A DNA stretch of 64,000 nt from Ophiura sarsii. Lineage: Eukaryota > Echinodermata > Ophiuroidea > Amphilepidida > Ophiuridae. A program made the position numbers and the translations under genes. The notes below the pieces were generated by a model. It had not been told where the DNA came from. It ran no database searches and saw nothing but the letters and a program-made list of their open reading frames with translations. The stretch is taken from the NCBI GenBank assembly GCA_035610835.1, contig CM069459.1:54479316-54543315 (forward strand), in the 5' to 3' direction. Positions within the stretch are counted from its first letter, which is position 1, and the number at the start of each line of letters is the position of its first letter. Shown one piece after another: positions 26,549 to 38,304 of this stretch.

Positions 26549-26620
26549 GATTTCCCGGGGCGCGAACTGGGGACCGCCGGGTGCCAGGCGGAGACCATAA
26601 CCGTTTCGCCATGAACAAGT
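26549..26620 (-). pseudogene. tRNA-like relic or SINE head
   Basis: On the minus strand an A-box-like TGGCGAAACGG is followed by GTCTCCGCCTGGCACCCGG and a B-box-like AGTTCGCGCCCC at the usual spacing. The T stem has two mismatches and the acceptor ends do not pair. A degenerate tRNA gene or tRNA-derived SINE is the best reading. Confidence 0.45.
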
Positions 26621-26968
26621 TGCCTGAAAGCAACGTACATGCAAATGGTTTATCCACTCAATAAACTATACTGCTAAATCGAAAATTAAAATGTGATATT
26701 TAAACTATATTGTCCATTAAAGCACCATTTTATTTACGGTAATAGACACATTTAATATAAAATATCATTAAAATACTAATTTCGCCTGAATTTGGCGATA
26801 TTTTCGCATTTTATACCAAACACTACTGCCGACTGTATTAAAGACCTCAAACTGCCTGAAACCACAGATAAGATTCGTTTTCCTATCAATACTTCTTCCT
26901 TTATGCATAATACAATTTATATTATTTAGTAAATACAATAATTGTAACGTTTCACGTCACCAAATTGA
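26621..26968. other. Intergenic, no feature recognised
   Basis: AT-rich filler between the tRNA-like relic and the duplicated 142-bp segment; nothing identifiable. Confidence 0.5.
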
Positions 26969-27110
26969 AACCTAGAGCTTTTTCAACACAACAATTTTAA
27001 ATCAAGAATATATAATGTATATCGAAGGCTCATAAACAAAAGGCCTCATCTCCATTTTTTCAAAAATGAGATTTTGGTATCAAAATGTTCAGAAAAAAAT
27101 TCTCTATAAC
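26969..27110. repeat. 142-bp segment repeated at 30241-30382
   Basis: Starts AACCTAGAGCTTTTTC and ends TTCTCTATAAC. By eye it is identical to 30241-30382, about 3.3 kb away in the same orientation. It holds only the left arm of the fold-back element that is complete at the second site. Confidence 0.85.
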
Positions 27111-28527
27111 ATAATAATGACCACGTGACCTTTCATTTGAAAACTAAGGGGTCCGAGTTAACTCGTCCCCCCCCCAAAACACTAGTCCAACTTAATTATT
27201 GTTGTTTCTACTAACAAAAACACAGCAAAACTTGATTAAAACAATATCATCGCTATTTATTGTAAAACGCCCTCTATGCAAATATGGTTCGCGTTATGTA
27301 TCACGCGTACTGCAGTGGGATACTGTCGGACGTAACATGCTCGTCCCGGCTGTACGAGCATTTTTGAATCGACGTTTACTTGTACAAAGAGAGCTGATTT
27401 TTCTTAATCCTTATAGGTGTAAGTTCATACATGTAATACAATTATAAAAATATACTAATCTCAGTTTTTATCATAATTGAGGGCGCAGCCTCCAACACAT
27501 CTCTTAGTGCCCCTTTAAGTTGTTGGGGGCGGGCGGGGGAGGGAAGGCGTTGATAGCCGTGGGTATCTTTTTTAAATTGAGCCCAACACAATTTTTAGCT
27601 TATTTTTCAAAATTACTCTAAATCCTCAATAAGTTACTCGATCAGAATAAATATGAAATTCTTTAGTAGGATCTTAACTACCATTGCTATGGTGTGAGCC
27701 ATGGTTTATTTCGGATCATCCAAGGTTAGGTTATACTTCTGGACTTTAATTTAAAACTAATAGTAAAAAAAGAATTTCATACGCTATTATACCGCATCTT
27801 TCAGTTAATTTCTCTTGATACATTAGGCCTATAATTGTTATATCTGGTTTTGCTTCTCTTTTTCAGTTCATTCACATTATTGGCAATCATTAGAAAGTAA
27901 TTGATTGAAACTGATACTTTGTTGCTTTTTTATGATAACTTGAGTAAATTACCAAGAATAGTACATATTTTCTTCATGAAAGATCTTCATCGACACCAAC
28001 AATTTGCTTGTGATTATTCTAGAAATGTGTCTTTTTGTAAAGCTTGTTTTGTAGTAGGCCTAAACACACAAAAAAGTATTATGAAAGCTTCAAAGATGTA
28101 ACTCTTGATTTTTGCTGATCATTTTGTGCACATTTTCATTACATACGTATCTGGAGAAATGTTACACAAATCATATTAAAAACTTCTGCCAATAGGCTAA
28201 ATGCCAACACCAACAAAATGGTATGGCTTCTACATGTTCTACGAATTAAAACACACAACATGTATGACATAATCATGGGCAATGCATTTAGGCACATTTA
28301 TATTTCTGAATTTATCATTTAATGCGTTCATGAACATTTCAGTTTTTATTATTGAATGCTATGAGTTTTGTGCCAACATTTGAACTGCACATATTTTGGA
28401 TTTCTATTGCACATTTTCCAATCTCAGCTGCACATATACATGTATGTGCTGAGAGCAACTTATTTTAGGGCCTGAGTTGTAATTGTGTGCAAATACTGAA
28501 TTTATCACCGAATCACATTCATCTCAC
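27111..28527. other. Intergenic or intronic sequence
   Basis: Contains a C run near 27168, a GGGGGCGGGCGGGGGAGGG tract near 27525, and otherwise AT-rich DNA. If the discoidin exon's gene continues downstream on the minus strand this could be its intron, but I found no matching exon here. Confidence 0.4.
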
Positions 28528-28859
28528 CATATCATTCTGGTCTTCATCCTTAACATTCTGCCAATCAGAACTGCCATCGATTCCATATTGAACCTTGTAT
28601 GCGATCACCCATGCTTCATGCTCCCCACTACCTTGTAATACTATTCCCGCAACATATTTTGGTGTATCAAAGTCCACCTGTATCCACTGGTTGTATCCAT
28701 CTTCTCCTGTAATTGCTGCACTCCAATAGCTCTGACCATCCAACCTCCCTTTAGTCGCACCATACGTAGTTCCAAAAATATTAGTATAAGCTCTCGACGA
28801 CGTTAACTGTCTGTCTTGTATTTCTCCATCTTTCATTCCAAGTGGGTTATTACAACCAT
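28528..28859 (-). CDS. F5/8 type C (discoidin) domain exon
   Basis: An internal exon on the minus strand encoding about 110 residues. An acceptor (TTTCAG before ATGGTTG) lies at 28860-28861 and a donor GTGAGA at 28527-28522. The translation shows the family hallmarks in order: the opening DGCNNPLGMKDG with the conserved cysteine, QLTSS, RLDGQSYWSAA, WIQVDF, the AGIVLQG strand and AYKVQYGIDGSSDWQ. Discoidin domains are about 150 residues, so the last third must lie in another exon, which I did not find in this window. Such domains are extracellular and bind carbohydrate, lipid or protein ligands in adhesion, receptor and clotting-type proteins; the parent protein is unknown. Exon phase is 1 at the start and 0 at the end. 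It could belong to a live gene or an orphan exon copy. Confidence 0.85.
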
Positions 28860-28861
28860 CT

Positions 28862-29225
28862 GAAACTGAAAAACGTTATGATATAAAATCAAAATGATAT
28901 GGATACACATTTTTTAAATAGAATTGATCAAATACATAAAGTGCTCAAATAATTTACCAGGTAATTATGCTCATTGCTTCAAAAGTATAGTTCCTACGTA
29001 TATTAAATGATATAATTATGATAAACACTGCTGTTAAAAAGATATATTGCCCATGCAGATTGGTTGGGTACGATTTATAGTTGTCACTCGGTTTTTCCAA
29101 CACGCAGGCTCTTTAAACATTACCGCTAAATGATTCGATCTTTTTCAATTGTTTACACTTCTCTCTAGTGAATTTTTCCAAAAGAATTGTTGGCACTTTT
29201 AGTCAAAATTTAAAAAAAAATTAGA
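28862..29225. other. Probable intron or intergenic sequence
   Basis: AT-rich stretch upstream of the discoidin exon on the minus strand; nothing else recognised. Confidence 0.4.
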
Positions 29226-29228
29226 TTA

Positions 29229-29414
29229 GGGAGTGTTCATAAATACTTTGGTGGGGGGAAGCGCCCAAAAAAGTTGGATTTTTTTTGGATCCCCTATTAA
29301 ATACCACATTTTGTTGTGATCCCCTGTTGGGGGACTTTTTCTTCATCTGATCCCCCCCCCCCTCCGTTTTTTACAGCACCCCCCCCCCCCCCCCAGGTAT
29401 TCATGAACACTCCC
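29229..29414. mobile_element. Harbinger-like MITE, 186 bp
   Basis: Ends GGGAGTGTTCAT and ATGAACACTCCC form terminal inverted repeats flanked on both sides by TTA (29226-29228 and 29415-29417). A 3-bp TTA/TWA duplication with GGG-starting ends is characteristic of PIF/Harbinger. The interior is G-rich then C-rich with C runs near 29350 and 29380, so much of the element is a near-palindrome. Confidence 0.75.
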
Positions 29415-29417
29415 TTA

Positions 29418-29990
29418 GGTTACGAAATAAAATCATCCCTAAGTTCGTGTCCTTACATCATAATCAAGCGATTTTTTGAGAGGCCCCTTGATGTTGTCTG
29501 GACCAAAACAGTGAACATTTTAGGGATACATTTTTTATATGACGAGAAAGCTATGATGAATCTCAATTACGAGCATAGAATTGCGGCATTATCTAACTTA
29601 CTCAATATGTGGAAGCAACACGATCTAACCGTTCTTGGTAAAATAACTGTTATTAAAACTTTCGGTCTGGCTGGTTTCCTTTGCACTTTAGCCATGATCG
29701 GCATGCCTATATGTCAGTTCAAAAAGGTGTCAATAAGATCCTCTATCAATGTATATCGACATGTCCGGACAGGGTCAAGAGGTCGGTGTTATGTAATGAT
29801 CTTGACGTGGGGGTGTAAAGATTCTTGATTTAAAAATGAAAGTCGATGCACAGGCTGTAATTTAGTTAAAGAGGTTGGTAATGCCAAATCCTTCAGGATG
29901 GAAACACATCCTTCTTCCTTAAGAAGACTGGTGGAAAAAAACCATTTTGGATTGCAATTTTAACTATCATGACTTACCAAATAATAAACC
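29418..29990 (+). pseudogene. Decayed LINE reverse-transcriptase fragment
   Basis: The frame to 29828 encodes VNILGIHFLYD, then MWKQHDLTVLGKITVIKTFG. These match in order the post-RT 'thumb' region of the LINE at 60934-64000, which has VKLLGIIFDANLD and MRDMTPIGRISIIKSLG. Past 29770 the similarity (KRSVLCNDLDVG, then ILDLKMKVDAQAV) continues only with frameshifts and stops. The upstream RT core and the downstream end are missing. Non-functional relic of the same broad L1-like group. Confidence 0.75.
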
Positions 29991-29994
29991 GCTA

Positions 29995-30117
29995 AAAGGG
30001 AAAAAAGGAAAGGGAAAAGAAAAAGAAGTAAAAAGAAAGAACGAAGGGAAATAGTAAGTAAGAAGAGGGGACAAACAAAAAAGAAAAGAAAAGGGCGGGT
30101 ACGAAAAGGTGGGGGAG
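29995..30117. repeat. Purine-rich (A/G) tract
   Basis: About 120 bp almost free of pyrimidines on the plus strand, built of AAAG/GGAAA words. It directly follows the LINE relic. Low-complexity; could adopt triplex structure. Confidence 0.7.
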
Positions 30118-30240
30118 GCATGCGAGGGACATAAGAACGTTTGGAGTTATTGGACGACGGTCGGGATATATACGCGTACGTTGACGATAAATCTGATATT
30201 TTGGAGGTAACTAGTATAATAACTATCGATGCTTTTTTTA

Positions 30241-30520
30241 AACCTAGAGCTTTTTCAACACAACAATTTTAAATCAAGAATATATAATGTATATCGAAGG
30301 CTCATAAACAAAAGGCCTCATCTCCATTTTTTCAAAAATGAGATTTTGGTATCAAAATGTTCAGAAAAAAATTCTCTATAACTCAACCCCTTTCAAAGTA
30401 ATAGTCAGTATCACAAGGCCTCATCTCTATCTCCCCAACGTGTTTAAAAATCTTCAATAGGTTTCTCAAAATGGTCAAAATGGAGATAAGGCCTTTTGTT
30501 TCTAAGCCCTCGATATATCA
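30241..30520. mobile_element. Fold-back MITE-like element
   Basis: The left arm near 30287-30330 (TATATCGAAGGCTCATAAAC, then AAAAGGCCTCATCTCC) is mirrored by the right arm 30477-30517 (GGAGATAAGGCCTTTTG, then GCCCTCGATATA). The first 142 bp (30241-30382) are duplicated at 26969-27110. No coding capacity. Confidence 0.65.
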
Positions 30521-32990
30521 GTATACACAACTTCTTTCTGTAAAAAATACAAGCTGCATACATAATTTCTAGTTAAATTGGCCGAAGAAATCTATCAATT
30601 TGAAAGGATGGCTATTCATGATGTGGAATGTGGCTTGCATCGTTGTAGATTCAATTGGCGTGCATGGATGCACTAATCCAAGTCATAGAAACAGTAATGA
30701 ATACAGCCCTACAATAAACAGCTGCCCTGAGGATTTTTGAATAAAAAGACAACATGTTGTCATTGAATACTAAGCAATATGGGAGCTATTAAACATACAA
30801 CTTATTATGGTTCTCTGGTTTAGGCCTAATTATGTTTGTAATCAAGTAGCCTTATGAACTTTACTCCCTCTAAATAGGTTATTTATATGAGTTTTTAGAC
30901 CATTTAAAGATGTTTCATACACTCTGGATGCCGCTGAATACAAACGCAGTTACATACCAATCTTAATTGATATGCACCTGGCAGAATCATGTCAATTTGT
31001 TTTAGAGAAGTTACAAATATTCACCATTGATGAACTGGGTATTGCTGTCCTTGAGTACAGTACGTATCTAGAAGGCTCTATGACCTATATTTGGACGGAC
31101 TATATTAATGTGAGCTAAGACTGTAAGATGAATTCGCCTTGCGTTGTCTAGGTATATGGTCGAATCCAACGAAAAGTGTCCACGGCTAGATTTGTAGGGT
31201 CCAGTTTCAAAATGCTTCGATCTCTTATTCCTTTTCCCCACTCAAAGTCAACATATCAAGCTTGTATGGAAAAAAGTGCCATCACTAATCTCTCCAATTG
31301 ACCACGTGGCGGAATGATGAAGTTGAAGGTACACTTCTCAATGTTACCTACCAATACAGGTACCATATTTTGATGATTATTCCACCTATTTACATATTTC
31401 ATTCAAATTTGTGATTGTTTTGTATTCAGAAGATGCTAATGCTGATAGAAAGTGATCATATTTGTCCAGGTGCTGATTTTTTGTTTACATTTAGGTAGCA
31501 TTTGCAGGCTCTCAATACTGTGAGACTCTAATTTGGTAAAAAGCATGTTCATCATTAAAACTAAACATGATAAAAACTTAGGCATACACATTTTATTTAA
31601 GAAACATCTGATCATTCAGCCTCGTGATCATTCAGCCTTGTAATCTCTACTTAACAAGTTTGGTGGTTCTTGATGTATTCTGTGTGTAGTTAGTTCTTTA
31701 GGTCTCTCGTGTCGCGAGGATGAATATCTAATAGAACATAATTACTCTTTGTTTATTATATAGGACATTCTAGAATGTTAAGAATGAACGTTTCAGTTTC
31801 CGTGTGAATCCAAAGTATTGGATCGAATCAACTATTGAATAGTTCACCGAGCTATCTTTATTTAGAAAGCGAGCGGTTTCCTTTAAGCAAACAGTTTGAT
31901 TTGCCTGTAATTCATAGTCTTGAATGTCAGTTTATTTGTTTTAAGCAATAAAACAACCGGTTTGCCTTCCTCAATTTGTTCCAAAGGAGGCAAGTGAGGT
32001 CTTCTGGAAGTTATCATTTTGACTAGCTGCTTTAAACACGAAAGCCAGATCGCTTTTTGATTCATTTAATATTTATGTTGAAATAATTTCATATCAGACC
32101 TTATACATATAAGTTTAATATGAGCCGAACATGTTCAAAGTCTAGAACATTCAAATATTTTGCCTTTCAGTCCACAACGGAATAAAGCACATACAACTTT
32201 CAGCAAGACATTCAGTTGTCAGATTAAAATTAAGATATAATTTCCTAGTTTGGAATTTGTATCATTCTAAATGTCGTACATAGTCAGTCTTTATCGAGTT
32301 TCAACCGGAGGCACACTCCGTTTGACATAGAATCACCAATATGATATATGTTGTCAGATGTAGACAAAATAGGAATTTTATGTTTAGAAATTCAATGTTG
32401 TTTGATTTAACAACACTAATCTAATAAGTTTTGCCACGACAGAGATATTGTCGGGCATGTGCCTTTCATTATGATATTTTTTTAAAAATCAACCACTGCT
32501 TAGTTCAATTACACTAAGAAATAGATGTCGGAAGCATTATTCATGAGCAATTTTTGTATTTAAGACTGAAATCAGTATAGGCCTACCCTCGATTCCCTCC
32601 CACCTTTAAAAAATGAAAAGGTTTTACTAAATTTCTTGTTCACTTAAAATACGGTTCGGTGACATTACACAACCTGCCAGAACAAAAATGAAGTTATTTT
32701 ATATTTGTTACACATGAATTCCATTTTCAAATACAACTACAATAATGGCCAATATTAAGTACCTCAGTAGTCACTGCTCTGCAATTCCTGGGGAAATTGG
32801 TTAACTACGCATACATCATATCAACAAGCTGGTTTAAAACAATATTACGCACCAAACAATATTATTCCCGTCTTATACATTCCTACTTAATATTTACATA
32901 ATAATAGGTGCGAATGAAAGCAACAAACAATGCAGGAATTATACCATGCCCATTAACTAATATATAAGTTACCTACGAATACAAAATGGA
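30521..32990. other. 2.5 kb without recognised features
   Basis: AT-rich sequence with short frames only. A small duplication (CTCGTGATCATTCAGCC, then CATTCAGCCTTGTAATC) lies near 31620-31640. I see no exon with convincing splice sites, no RNA gene and no repeat shared with the rest of the window. Confidence 0.45.
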
Positions 32991-35677
32991 ACTTTTTTCG
33001 GTGGTTGTTGTTTGTCTTTCTTTCTCTCTGTCTACCACATGTAAAATGACCAGTTAGCACAATGCATTTCGTACTTTTAATGCATTTATTAAACACGGAA
33101 GATAAATTATAACCGTCAAGTTAAGTAAATGCAAAGAAAATACAATCATTCCATGACTTCAATGGCAAATACAACGCTACAATAATTGACACACTAGTTA
33201 TTACTTTATAGCGTCTATAATGCGGTTGTGACCAGTCCCTTATCAAAAAAGAAACGCATTGCGATAACAAAAGGATTTTAATTGATTGTTGCATAATAAA
33301 CTACTGTCATATAATTAGTTTAAATAATGAATTTCACCCGTTGCACCCTATGTAAGACTACATGTAACACTCGCGCATTCCATATAAATGGACCATAATC
33401 ACGCATGAAATGACCAGTCCCTAACAATGTACATGTCGTATTTACTTTATCTTTACCATATATAATAAGTATATATATATATATATATCTTGCCACTCTC
33501 CAAATTAGAAGATTATGCAATGTATAGAAGACGAGTTATTCACTATAGACAGTTGTCATATTGAGTGATTTACCATACAAACGGGCCATAATCACGCATA
33601 AAATGACCAGTCCCTAACAATGTAAATGTCGTATTTACTTCATCTTTACAGTATATCACAATTATATACATATCTTGCCACTCTCCAAATTAGAAGATTA
33701 TGCAATGTATAGAACACGAGTTATTTCCTATAGACAGTTGTCATATTGAGCATTTACCAATAGCCTCAGACATGTCTGAATGAAGTCCAAAAAAAATCAT
33801 CTGATTTTACATTTTTAGCCACAACTTTTTTATTTGTAAGTCTTTTTTGATCAAATTTTCAGTAAATAGATATGCTATGAATCTCCTGATATACCATCAT
33901 CAAGAGGTGTATGCAGTACTGAATTAGGGACTGGTCATATTAAATACCTAAACCTGCATATTTGCTCCTATTATTCAAGGAAGCCTGACTTATTTATTTT
34001 AAAAAAGCATCTGATACCCCGATAAACACGAGAACATTATAAAATATGATTTAAATACAACTTTGACGGTTCGTGCGTGGCGCTCGACCCAATCCCATGC
34101 GTATCCCTTGGTTACAGCTTGCGCTACGCGTTTGCATAAACTTCGAGCATAGCACTCGACTTTGTTACCAAGAAATAACATGAACAATGAGATGATAACT
34201 AACATTGCGGTTCATTACATATCATCAATACAGGCAAGATATGAATAGGTTCAGTCATTACATTCATTGTTCGTGTACAGATCATGATTAACAATCTATA
34301 CGTCTCGCGCGCAGCGTTCGACACGCCACGCGCACAGCGATCGACACTCTTCGTGCACATCGAATGACACGCCTCGCGCATATCGCTCCAAGCGGCCCAG
34401 ACATAGCGCACGACATTGCTCGCGTAGCATACCGCGGCAATCATTTATTACAGAATTATTACATTTATAACATTATAATATCAAGGCCAAAGCTAAATAA
34501 AGAGAATTATATTAAATATCATCGTCCACAGTGGTATAAACATTACATTGCAGGTAATTCGCCGAACCCTGTCTTTGGAATTCTAATGGCGCGGTGATGG
34601 ACAATCGTTACACGATTGTCCGTATTGAATTGCACGCGTGTACACGATTGTCTGTCTAAATTAAATAGATAATAGGAGTTAGTTCTATTATTTATCGGGG
34701 ACAATCGACCGATGTGCACGCTTTTCAATGGATGGACAAACGCAACGGTGTCCATACTCTGATAGTACGAGGGCATGGTTCTGAATAAAAAGACGCTATA
34801 AGGCGTTACTATGAAAGGTGTATTGTGAATCAGTGCTAATTTCTAAAGCCGAAGATAATATGACACTTGATTTGGCTTGATATTGCATAGATGGGCGATT
34901 AGCTCAATTGGTTAGCGCGTTGGCCTATTCATACTTAAGGGCAGAGACACGGGTTCAAATCCTCATGGCGGGAGCCAATGGTGTTTTTAATAATGTATTA
35001 ATATAACATTTTCGTTATTCGCGTGGCTCATTAACTGGTTTATTTTATTCATCTGTTTGTCATATATTGCATTTGTTTTTTCTCTCTTTTGGTTTTTGTT
35101 CTTCTTTATTTTTGAACTTTTTTCGGTGGTTGTTGTTTGTCTTTCTTTCTCTCTGTCTACCACATGTAAAATTACCAGTCCGTCACAATGCATTTCGTAC
35201 TTTTAATGCATTTATTAAACACGGAAGATAAATTATAACCGTCAAGTTAAGTAAATGCAAAGAAAATACAACCATTCCATGACTTCAATGGCAAATACAA
35301 CGCTACAATAATTGACACACTAGTTATTACTTTATAGCGTCTATAATGCGGTTGTGACCGGTCCCTTATCAAAAAAGAAACGCATTGCGATAACAAAAAG
35401 GATTTTAATTGATTGTTGCATAATAAACTACTGTCATATAATTAGTTTAAATATTGAATTTCACCCGTTGCACCCTATGTAAGACTACATGTAACACTCG
35501 CGCATTCCATATAAATGGACCATAATCACGCATGAAATGACCAGTCCCTAACAATGTACATGTCGTATTTACTTTATCTTTACCATATATAATAAGTATA
35601 TATATATATATATCTTGCCACTCTCCAAATTAGAAGATTATGCAATGTATAGAAGACGAGTTATTCCCTATAGACAA
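32991..35677 (+). repeat. Diverged, separate copy of the array unit (~1.1 units)
   Basis: The segment 32991-34765 corresponds to unit offsets 349-2492, and 34766-35677 restarts at TACGAGGGC and runs to about offset 1084. Several-percent base divergence separates it from the main array. It has only two 185-bp subrepeats in the first part, an AT-dinucleotide expansion at about 33472-33488 and 35598-35612, an 80-bp insertion at about 34202-34282, and the insert-free palindrome near 33769. It ends abruptly in ATCACAAAAATCACAAATC. It behaves as an older relative of the array. Confidence 0.93.
34893..34977 (+). pseudogene. tRNA-like sequence in the diverged unit
   Basis: Same A-box (TAGCTCAATTGG) and B-box (GGTTCAAATCC) words as in the array, with the anticodon-like loop two bases shorter (CCTATTCATAC versus CCTATATTCATAC). 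The following T-rich frame of the array is broken here by a 1-bp deletion, so only the tRNA-like part is well conserved. Confidence 0.55.
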
Positions 35678-35845
35678 AAATCACAAAAATCACAAATCTG
35701 CCAAACCCTAACAATATGTAGAGCATATAATGTTAGTTAATATAGGGTTAGTCTACACACCAAACATGATTATTAAAACATTCTCAATACGTCAAGCATA
35801 AATATTTTCATCATTGCATTAGTTGTTATCACTATGCAATTGCAA

Positions 35846-36006
35846 GCCCGGCCCCGGGGCATGGCGGGGACCATGCGGAGACCGCACACGAGTGTACACA
35901 AAATTATGCCCGGCTATGCGGGGGACTCCCCCGCATAGCCAGGCATCATTTTGAGTATACGCGGACGTACAAAGTGAGCCCCCGCTGGCCGGGGCGTGTA
36001 GTGGGG
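35846..36006. repeat. GC-rich imperfect palindrome, ~160 bp
   Basis: Centred on base 35926 with a perfect 14-bp stem on each side (GGCTATGCGGGGGA at 35912-35925 and its inverse at 35927-35940). The arms stay imperfectly complementary out to GCCCCGGGGC on the left and GGCCGGGGC on the right. It stands out in base composition from the surrounding AT-rich DNA. Fold-back element or MITE core; no target duplication identified. Confidence 0.75.
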
Positions 36007-36221
36007 ACGTATGTGTTATTCCTATAGCGTCTTTTGCTCCTATAGCGTCCACACAGCGCCCCCTATCATTTCGTTCTGTGATGAGTTTATAACTCAAGTC
36101 TCAAGTGTTACGTATCAAAGTGGTTCATTCATTCTGATGATGGGCTCTATAAATACCAATCATCCAGCAAGCGCAACAAGTCACTAAAAAAAGTATAAGG
36201 GGAATACCAAGTTTAAAATTT

Positions 36222-36469
<248 letters not shown>

Positions 36470-36660
36470 ATTAATTGATTGATTAACATTAATTGATTGA
36501 TTAACATTAATTGATTGATTAACATTATTTAAGTGATTAACATTATAATTGATTGATTAACATTAAAATTGAATTGATTAACATTATAATTGATTGATTA
36601 ACATTAATTGATCGATTAACATTAAAAAATTGATTATCATTAATAATTAATTAACATTAA
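36470..36660. repeat. ATTGATTGATTAACATTA minisatellite
   Basis: Degenerate 15-18-bp repeats (ATTGATTGATTAACATTA) directly abut the GATT tract and were evidently derived from it, decaying towards the right. Confidence 0.85.
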
Positions 36661-37649
36661 AACATTAATAAGTTATTTCATTCATTCAGTCAGTCTTACA
36701 TTTATATCCATGTAAATTATGGTATACCTAGGCTATTAATAGCACACTGGCTTTTTATATTACTACTTTTTACACCAACTGAGTTTCATTATTGGGCCAA
36801 TCCATGTAAACTCATAGGTGGGATAACCTCGTTACAATCTTGTGCTCGCTTTAATCGATAATTGAGGGTCACCTCATATTGCACCTGTTGAATATTAAAA
36901 TATTGATTCTTTCATGGAAAATAGAATTTTCTCACATAATTTACGAATAGTATTATACATCGGTAGGCCAGATAGTACTCCATACTCTAAGTGTGTACAA
37001 ATAAATGAAGGTTTTTAAACAAAATGATGTCCACATTTAGTATATTCCCTATTGTATAATGATGGGGTCCAGAAGTGCAGAACTGAACAAGAACACCACC
37101 ACCAAGTTCTCAACACCAACGACACGAAAAAGTGACTTATTTATTTTCGCTACTTGGCAGTACTTTCCGATCAGTGGCAGACAAGTTGGTATTACGGTAA
37201 ATAAACTCAGCAACTGATAGATCTATCTGTCAGCAAATATGGCTACCAAGACAAAATGCGTAATAAATTCACTATTTTTCATATTTGAAACCCAATAAAT
37301 GGTTTGGGTAACCTTTAGAATACCCTACCATTTGTGTTCCTCGCTGTGTTAAGTGTATGGGTCGTTCTTTTAAAAGTCCCCATTGCGCTTGAAGACATGC
37401 AGTGGTAGCACTGCAAATTATGAGCGTTTTAATACTTTTGGACAAACTAAAAGGTAAATGCAATTCTAAAGTCTAAACACAAAAGTAAACGTAAAAGTAA
37501 ACGCAAAACAAAACGGTTCTTGCATTTTGCACCCAGGCCTGTTGTCCTCAAAGTGAGAGAATATACTCAGTCACAGATGTTTCAACCATCTGTGATATAA
37601 TGGGACAGTTATTGATGAAAGCTTGAAAATGAAATTTAAAAAATAATTT
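36661..37649. other. Intergenic, no feature recognised
   Basis: AT-rich; short frames without recognisable similarity. Confidence 0.45.
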
Positions 37650-38004
37650 TTGCCAAAAATGACTGAAATTGCATGTTTTTTCTAGTAAAACGTAACCATG
37701 AATTGTTTTGAAGCGACGCAAAATATTTTGGTATCAAGTTCAGCTATCAATATATGAAGGATAGAAGATGCCATTTTGTGTGTGGAACCGCTACTTTTGG
37801 ATTAACTGTAAATACTGGCAAAATGTTCACTTGCCACAAATTGACTGAAATTTCATCATTTTTCTGGCAAAACGCAACCAAGAAGCGACACAAAATATTT
37901 AGGTATTGAGTTAAACAATTGATTATAAAGGGTAGAATATGCCATTTTTGTGGGGAAGCGCTACTTTTGGATTAACTAATACTGGCAAATATGCCCACTT
38001 AGGC
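37650..38004. repeat. Two tandem copies of a ~180-bp repeat
   Basis: Copies start near 37650 and 37831. Shared words in order are TGACTGAAAT, AAAACGCAACC/AAAACGTAACC, AGCGACRCAAAATATTT, AGATGCCATTTT/ATATGCCATTTT and GCTACTTTTGGATTAACT. About 80% identical by eye. Confidence 0.75.
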
Positions 38005-38081
38005 CAAACTAATTAAATAGTTAGTCTCAAAGCTCCCGCACGCATTAGTAAAATTGCCCGCGTTATTGCTATATTTTTTTT

Positions 38082-38100
38082 GGGGGGGGGGGGGGGGGGG
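38082..38100. repeat. Poly-G run (19 G)
   Basis: Nineteen consecutive G after a T run. One of many long G or C homopolymers in the window. Confidence 0.9.
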
Positions 38101-38239
38101 TTCCTTCTTATTCTTTTTTCCTTCTTTTTTTCGTTAATAGATAAAAACAAACACAAAGTTCTTTAATATAACGTGCGGCGGCCCCATCAATCTCATGCCA
38201 CGCTCAGCGTGTGATTTAACTTAAAAACTTGTTTAAAAA

Positions 38240-38290
38240 CCCTCTGTAGCTCAGTCGGTAGAGCATCAGACTTGCATGCACAGGGCCAGG
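38240..38290 (+). pseudogene. 5' half of a tRNA-like sequence
   Basis: CTCTGTAGCTCAGTCGGTAGAGC carries a textbook A-box and D arm. It is followed by ATCAGACTTGCATGC with a TGC in the anticodon-like position. The T arm and 3' acceptor half are missing; a LINE tail-like stretch begins just downstream. Truncated tRNA or SINE head. Confidence 0.5.
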
Positions 38291-38304
38291 GGCAGATAGA
38301 TTGG

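Noticed and set aside
35819..36097. 92-residue minus-strand frame over the GC-rich palindrome.
   Set aside because: Open only because of GC-rich composition; it reads through both arms of the inverted repeat and resembles no protein.
36146..36153. TATAAATA as a core promoter near 36146 (and at unit offset about 22).
   Set aside because: A single TATA-like word in AT-rich DNA, with no downstream gene, is not sufficient evidence.
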